Shown: positions 59,501 to 64,000 of the stretch, in pieces
Numbering within the stretch: the stretch's first letter is position 1
Layout of the letters: each line of letters begins with the position of its first letter
Source of the DNA: Triticum aestivum
Taxonomy: Eukaryota > Streptophyta > Magnoliopsida > Poales > Poaceae
NCBI RefSeq assembly: GCF_018294505.1
Contig: NC_057797.1
Location: 126,857,116 to 126,921,115, forward strand
Reading direction: 5' to 3'
Length of the DNA stretch: 64,000 nucleotides
Program-made: the position numbers and the translations under genes
Notes under the pieces: generated by a model
What the model saw: only the letters and a program-made list of their open reading frames with translations
Database searches by the model: none
What the model was told of the DNA's origin: nothing

Positions 59501-59882
59501 CCATTGCACAGGCTCAATTACACTGGAAGTGGTCTTCGGATCCCTGGATAACTTCCGAAGCGAAGAGTTAATCTTCGATATGGTCCCGTTCCGCAGTGGT
59601 TATCACGCGCTGCTCGAGCGAACCGCATTTGCTAGATTCAATGCGGTACCTCATTATGCATACCTCAAGCTCAAGATGCGAGGACCTCGCGGAGTTATTA
59701 CAGTCAATGGAAACACAGAGCGAACTTTCCGAACATAGGAGCACACCGCGGCCCTCGGAGCAAAAGCGCAAAGCAGCCTCTCAAGGCAATCAACCAGTTC
59801 GGCGCTTCAAAGCCCGGACACCTTCAAGCGCGCTCGGGGCAATCGGCAAATAGACCGCCTGGCGCGATCTGAGCTCGCGTAG
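56598..59882 (+). pseudogene. gag-protease polyprotein of element E, one frame with six stops
   Basis: A single frame of about 1,095 codons runs from ATG 56598 to TAG 59880 without a frameshift. It is interrupted by TAA 57171, TAG 57363, TGA 58032, TGA 58101, TAG 59412 and TAG 59736; most correspond to C-to-T type changes against C. The N-terminal domain has LPGQIFVFGGFALHANSLGH. The gag core is at about 58300-58740 (AVWIEDFLLHIHMARGDD). A zinc-knuckle-like block at about 58975-59040 has lost its first cysteine. The protease-like MDGGSSLNLLY is near 59380. The TGA at 58032 is the one shared with C. No reverse transcriptase, RNase H or integrase is present. Confidence 0.8.
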
Positions 59883-60326
59883 CAATACGTCGGCCACCCC
59901 AATCCCAACCCAATGGCGAAACTCGTGCCGCGCATACATAATTACGCATTAAAAATACCATGGGCACAGGTGGGGAGGGGGGCACAACTATGGCACGCCC
60001 CAAGACGCGGCATAAACCGCACTAGGGGCTTCCCGTTTGGTTATTTTTCTTTTTTTTCAGGACCTTAATCTCTGGAAACACTTTCCGGCAGCACTATTGC
60101 CAAACACATGATGAAACAACCAAGGAGGCAGACAGCTATGTCATACCACGGAATTCCCAGGTTGATTACAGTAACGAGTGAAATATTCGATTTAATATCA
60201 TTCCTCAGCTTGCCCTTGGAAGGGACATAGTCCTACTCTTTGCTTATCACACTTCTGTATCACTCTGCTTTAACGCAATTTTTTAATAAACAATGCATGA
60301 CATTACGACTATTATTGCATTCTTGT

Positions 60327-60359
<33 letters not shown>

Positions 60360-61109
60360 GTGTGTGTTCATTAATGACGCCTTGCAACCGTACACCTTGG
60401 TATGGCTAATACACCAGGGGCTTATGTACCTCACAATACGGTGTGAAAAGTCCGAACACTTTCACAAGTGCGGCACCCCGAACTTATAGCATTATATGCA
60501 TCAGCTCCGAATCATGTCTTTGGTCAAATGTTGGGTTTGCCCGGCTCCTATGTTTTGGTACCTTACGTTCCGCTCTATCGGCTAAGGTAGCGCTAGGAGA
60601 ACTACTGCGATTGTGCCCTGATTTTGCTGGGTTCAGCACCTCAGTAGAGAAAACTAAATCTGACTGTCATGGTAAGGCGAGAGACTGGTCGCTGTTCGGC
60701 GAGGTTTTCAAGTCCCTAAAGACTTATGCCGCTTAGAGCGAGGGGCCGGCCCTGTCCGGCTTAAAGGCGTGTATCGCGCCCTGAATTCGGCCTTCCGAAT
60801 ACCAGGAGCTTCGCCGAAATTTAAAATTATAGAATTCTATGGCTAAGTGAGAGTGATAAAGCATTATTAGTCCGGTTGCCTTGTTCGCTGTGCTGAGCAC
60901 CTCCCTCGAAGGACCCAAACATGGGAACAAGAGTGCCCAGGTTTATCCCGAACACCCCAGCACTCGTGGCATGGGGGCAGAAGCCGAGGACTAGCCATCT
61001 CTCAGATTGGATAAACAGCCAAACAGAAGGTAATATTTTAAATTCAAACAAGCGTTGCATAGCGCATATGAAACAAGTTTTCATAAATACAGGATAAAAC
61101 AAGCAAGTC
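59883..61109. other. Spacer of element E with TA microsatellite
   Basis: The spacer between the convergent units carries no gene. A TA-rich microsatellite lies at 60327-60362, with TG repeats after it. Homologous spacer DNA is at 39248-40450 in C. Confidence 0.65.
60327..60362. repeat. TA dinucleotide microsatellite
   Basis: About 16 TA units, interrupted once by CA, precede TGTGTGTG. Confidence 0.95.
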
Positions 61110-64000
61110 TCATTCAAATATTACATCTTTTGAACACTCATCCGTGATGAGACGGGCACCCGGTAGAACACCCTCGTAGTACATCTCGGGGTGGCGGTGC
61201 TCCTTGCCCTCCGGTGGCCCCTCCTTGATCAGCTTCACGGTGTCTAGCTTGACCCACTGCAATTTCACACGGGCGAAAGCCCGGCGTGCACCTTCAATGC
61301 AGATAGATCGCTTGACGACCTCCAGCCGCGGGCAGGCATCCACAAGCCGCCTCACCAGGCTGAAGAAGCTGTTCAGAAGGGCGTCGCCAGGCCACAACCG
61401 GACTATAAAGCTCTTCATGGCCCGATCGGCCGCCTTATGTAGCTGGACCATCTGCTTTAGCTGGTCGCTCATTGGCACCGGGTGTTCGGACTCAGCATAC
61501 TGAGACTAGAACAGCTTCTCTGTTGAGCTTCCATCCTCGGCCTGGTAAAATTGTGCGGCATCGGACACGCTGCGGGGCAAATCTGCGAATGCTCCTGGAG
61601 AGCTCCGGATTCAGGTAAGTAATCAGTAATTTACTTTTACATGCTTGCTTTGCATATAGAAAGCCTTACCCGCCGCTATCTTCTTCATCGCATCGATCTC
61701 TTGGAGAGCCTTTTGGGCTTTGGCCTTGGCACTTTTTGCACTCACGAGGGCCGCGGCAAGCTCAGACTCCTGCGTCTTTGAGTCAAGCTCCAATGCCTCG
61801 TGCTTCGCCACGAGAGCCTGGAGCTCTTGTTGCACCTCGCCCACTCGAGCCTCATGCTTCTCTCGCTTGATGCGCTCCTTGGCCACTTTATCTTCGGCCT
61901 TGGTTAGCGCTTGCTTCAGGGTCGCCACCTCGGTCGTGGCCCCTGGCAAATATCCAATGATCCTGTCATTTTGCAATCGCATCTTCTTTTATATATACAT
62001 ATCTATAGAGAGGGTATTACTTACCCTTGTTCTCCTCGAGCTGCCTCTTGGCAAGGCCAAGCTCTTTCTTGGACCCCTTGAGGTCCTGCTTCAGTACGGC
62101 GACCTCCGCAGTCAGTGCGGCGGACGCCAACAGCGAAGCCTGCATATGCATATTGGCATACTTATATTAGACTCCTGCGATATTATTTGATCCTCTGTTC
62201 GGCTTTTCTTTGTGAACACCGAACAAAGCATCAGGGGCTACTGACTATGCGGTAATATTTCTCCTACATTTTAAAACACTTACCTCAAAGCCTGTTAGAA
62301 GGCTGGCACAGGCTTCAGTCAATCCACTCTTGGCGGACTGAACCTTCTGGATCACCGCACTCATGATAGTGCGGTGCTCCTCGTCGATGGAAGAGCTGTG
62401 AAGCGCTTCCAGCAGATTGTCCGGCGCCTCTGGATGGACAGAGGTCACCAGCACAGGTGTCTTGCCCCTCTTAGAAGGAGGCCGCCTGCCCGAGCTCGGA
62501 ACTGCTGGAGGGTTCGGCGCGGTGTTCGGCTGAGGGCCGAACTCGGAGCTCTCAGGGCCCCCGTCCCCTCGGCCCCCGGAGTCCGGAAGGTCGCCTTGAG
62601 GCGCCTCCAGGACTGTCTCCCCTCGACCCGGTGCCTCTTGAGATAGCACCTCGGTGTCGTCAGCAAGATGAGGGGAGGTGGTGGTCGGGACTGGATCGCT
62701 ATCCATGTCCGACGAGCCCAGGGAGCCGTCTGATGATACATCGATGCTGGTTCGCAGTGGCCTGCATAATCATGTTCGGCGATTTGGGAAAGCAGTGTGA
62801 CAAAGGAATGCTACGAGTTACTCTGGTATCCGAATACTTACGATCTCCCCAGGGGCTTGGCCCTGGGCAACCACTCGTCTTCGTCTTCTTCGGCGGCGGT
62901 GGAGCTGTCCGGAAGGAGAGTCCTTCCCTTCTTGGACCCTTCAGCCCCCCCAGTTAGGGCGGCCTTCCTTTTCTTATCTCCCCCTGTAGGAGGGGGAGCA
63001 TCTTCTTCTTCTTCTTCCTCGTCTTTGGGGGAGGAGTGCGCCGCAGAATCATCGGACGGTGAGTCCAACGACGCCTGGCGTCGGGAACTCTTTCGTGTTC
63101 CCTTGGCCTTCTTGGTCTTCTCCGGCACCGTATAAGGAGCCAAAGTCAGCATCTTCGCCAGAAGAGCATCTGCTGGGCCTTCGGGCAAAGGAGCCGGACA
63201 GTCGATCTGTCCGGCCGTCTCCTGCCAGTCCCGTCAAAGGTACGGGAGTTTAGATCCCGCATGGAGTCAACCTATAAAAAATAAGTATCCTGCGATAGGT
63301 AAAGCAGCTTACCGCTTTGGCTTGGCGCTTCGCGCTCAATCCACGATCCTCAGTAATAGGAGGGGGGACCTCAGCGCTTTTAAACATCACCCTCCAGGCA
63401 TCTTCGTGAGTTGTGTCGAAAAGCCTGTTCAGAGTTCGGTGCCACGCCGGGTCGAACTCCCACAAGTTGAACTCCCGTTGTTGGCACGGGAGAATCTGGC
63501 GGTGGAGCATGACCTGGACCTCGTTGACAAGTTTGAGCTTCTTGTTCACCATGTTTTGAATACATGTTTGGAGTCCGGTCAGCTCTTCCGAACTACCCCA
63601 GGACAGGCCCTTCTCTTTCCAGGAGGTGAGCCGTGTGGGGATGCCAGATCGGAACTCGGGGGCCGCTGCCCATACAGGGTCGCGCGACTCGGTGATGTAG
63701 AACCACCCCGATTGCCACCCCTTTATGGTTTCCACAAAGGAGCCCTCAAGCCATGTTACGTTGGGCATCTTGCCCACCATGGCGCCTCCGCACTCCGCCT
63801 GGCGGCCGCCCACCACCTTTGGCTTGACATTGAAGGTCTTCAACCATAAGCCGAAGTGGGGCTTGATGTGGAGGAAGGCCTCGCACACGACGATAAATGC
63901 CGAGATGTTGAGGATGAAGTTCAGGGCCAGATCATGGAAATCCAGGCCGTAATAGAACATGAGCCCCCGGACGAATGGATGGAGAGGGAATCCCAGTCCG
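61110..64000 (-). pseudogene. Antisense multi-exon gene of element E
   Basis: Read on minus, exon 1 (from beyond 63960 to 63313) has the PF04195-like block (MFYYGLDFHDLALNFILN) and continues open. Exon 2 (63221-62842) is lysine-rich and acidic; exon 3 (62761-62284) is a proline-rich linker; exon 4 (62139-62025, 115 nt) and exon 5 (61942-61670, 273 nt) are coiled coils. The last exon ends VIFE at 61110. Introns have GTAAG donors and CAG acceptors, and the exon 1/2 join keeps the frame. One TAG near 61508 is the only stop I found in these exons. This is the best preserved antisense copy. It is probably made from its own promoter beyond the window. The function is unknown. Confidence 0.72.

Larger units (their letters stand above)
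30698..64000 (+). mobile_element. Gypsy element B, Fatima-like, host of nested insertions
   Basis: The 5' LTR at 30698-31168 is followed by a primer-binding site, a broken gag-protease frame in plus (to 34452), a spacer and an antisense gene unit on minus (56061 down to 44767). It is split by element C at 35167-44261, by an Angela-like element at 45138-53744 and by element E from 56069. Sequence continuity across the first two is shown by their TSDs. Its 3' end and 3' LTR lie beyond 64000. It has the most mutations of the three relatives, fitting its place as the oldest layer. Confidence 0.85.
56069..64000 (+). mobile_element. Gypsy element E, third Fatima-like relative, partial
   Basis: It starts with a 482-bp 5' LTR, followed by a primer-binding site, gag-protease in plus (56598-59882), a spacer with a TA microsatellite and an antisense gene on minus (from beyond 63960 to 61110). 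The 3' LTR lies beyond the window. ACTAC at 56064-56068 would be its left TSD. It inserted into the antisense gene of element B. Confidence 0.9.

Noticed and set aside
63322..63849. A 175-codon plus-strand frame
   Set aside because: It is the mirror of exon 1 of the antisense gene in element E.
1..64000. CRISPR arrays, tRNA or rRNA genes, bacterial operons
   Set aside because: None seen; the tandem arrays lack the repeat-spacer pattern, and the tRNA-like sites are retroelement primer-binding sites.

Overview
The window is intergenic DNA from a large, repeat-rich grass genome, almost certainly wheat or a close Triticeae relative. I found no intact host gene, no structural RNA gene and no prokaryotic signature. 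Nearly every stretch belongs to transposable elements inserted into one another. Family names (Angela, Caspar, Sabrina, Fatima, Maximus/SIRE, Thalos) come from remembered resemblance and are tentative. The boundaries come from LTR ends, terminal repeats and target-site duplications (TSDs) read directly in the sequence.

Layout, left to right. (1) 1-6795 is the 3' part of a plus-strand Copia element of SIRE/Maximus type: open pol C-terminus, an extra downstream ORF with its own apparent promoter and intron, a polypurine tract and a 1.59-kb 3' LTR. (2) 6796-7437 holds a fragment related to the CACTA element further right, plus a 187-bp LTR fragment. (3) 7438-30697 is the 3' LTR and 3' internal part of a minus-strand Athila-type Gypsy element. 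Its LTR is split by a complete 20.4-kb CACTA transposon (8422-28809, TSD AGA). That transposon contains tandem repeats, two Stowaway MITEs, gene-like debris, one solo LTR with TSD GTGGT, and a 377-base gap. (4) From 30698 to beyond the window lies a non-autonomous Gypsy element, called B here. It is interrupted by a complete relative on the opposite strand (C, 35167-44261, TSD GAGAA), by an Angela/BARE1-like Copia element (45138-53744, minus strand, TSD TAGGG) and by a third relative (E, 56069 to beyond the end).

The most interesting biology is the family of B, C and E. All three have the same ambisense plan: a gag-protease polyprotein in sense, no reverse transcriptase or integrase, and a multi-exon gene-like unit on the opposite strand in the 3' half. 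In C that unit has its own TATA box; in C and E its GT-AG splice sites and exon lengths agree (exon 4 is 115 nt and exon 5 is 273 nt in both). C and E also share the same nonsense codon in gag, where B has a sense codon, so a defective lineage appears to have kept moving in trans.

A second point of interest is the Copia element at the left edge. Short GCGGT...ACCGC palindromes cluster upstream of its internal TATA box and again upstream of the LTR TATA box, which suggests two promoters built on the same motif.
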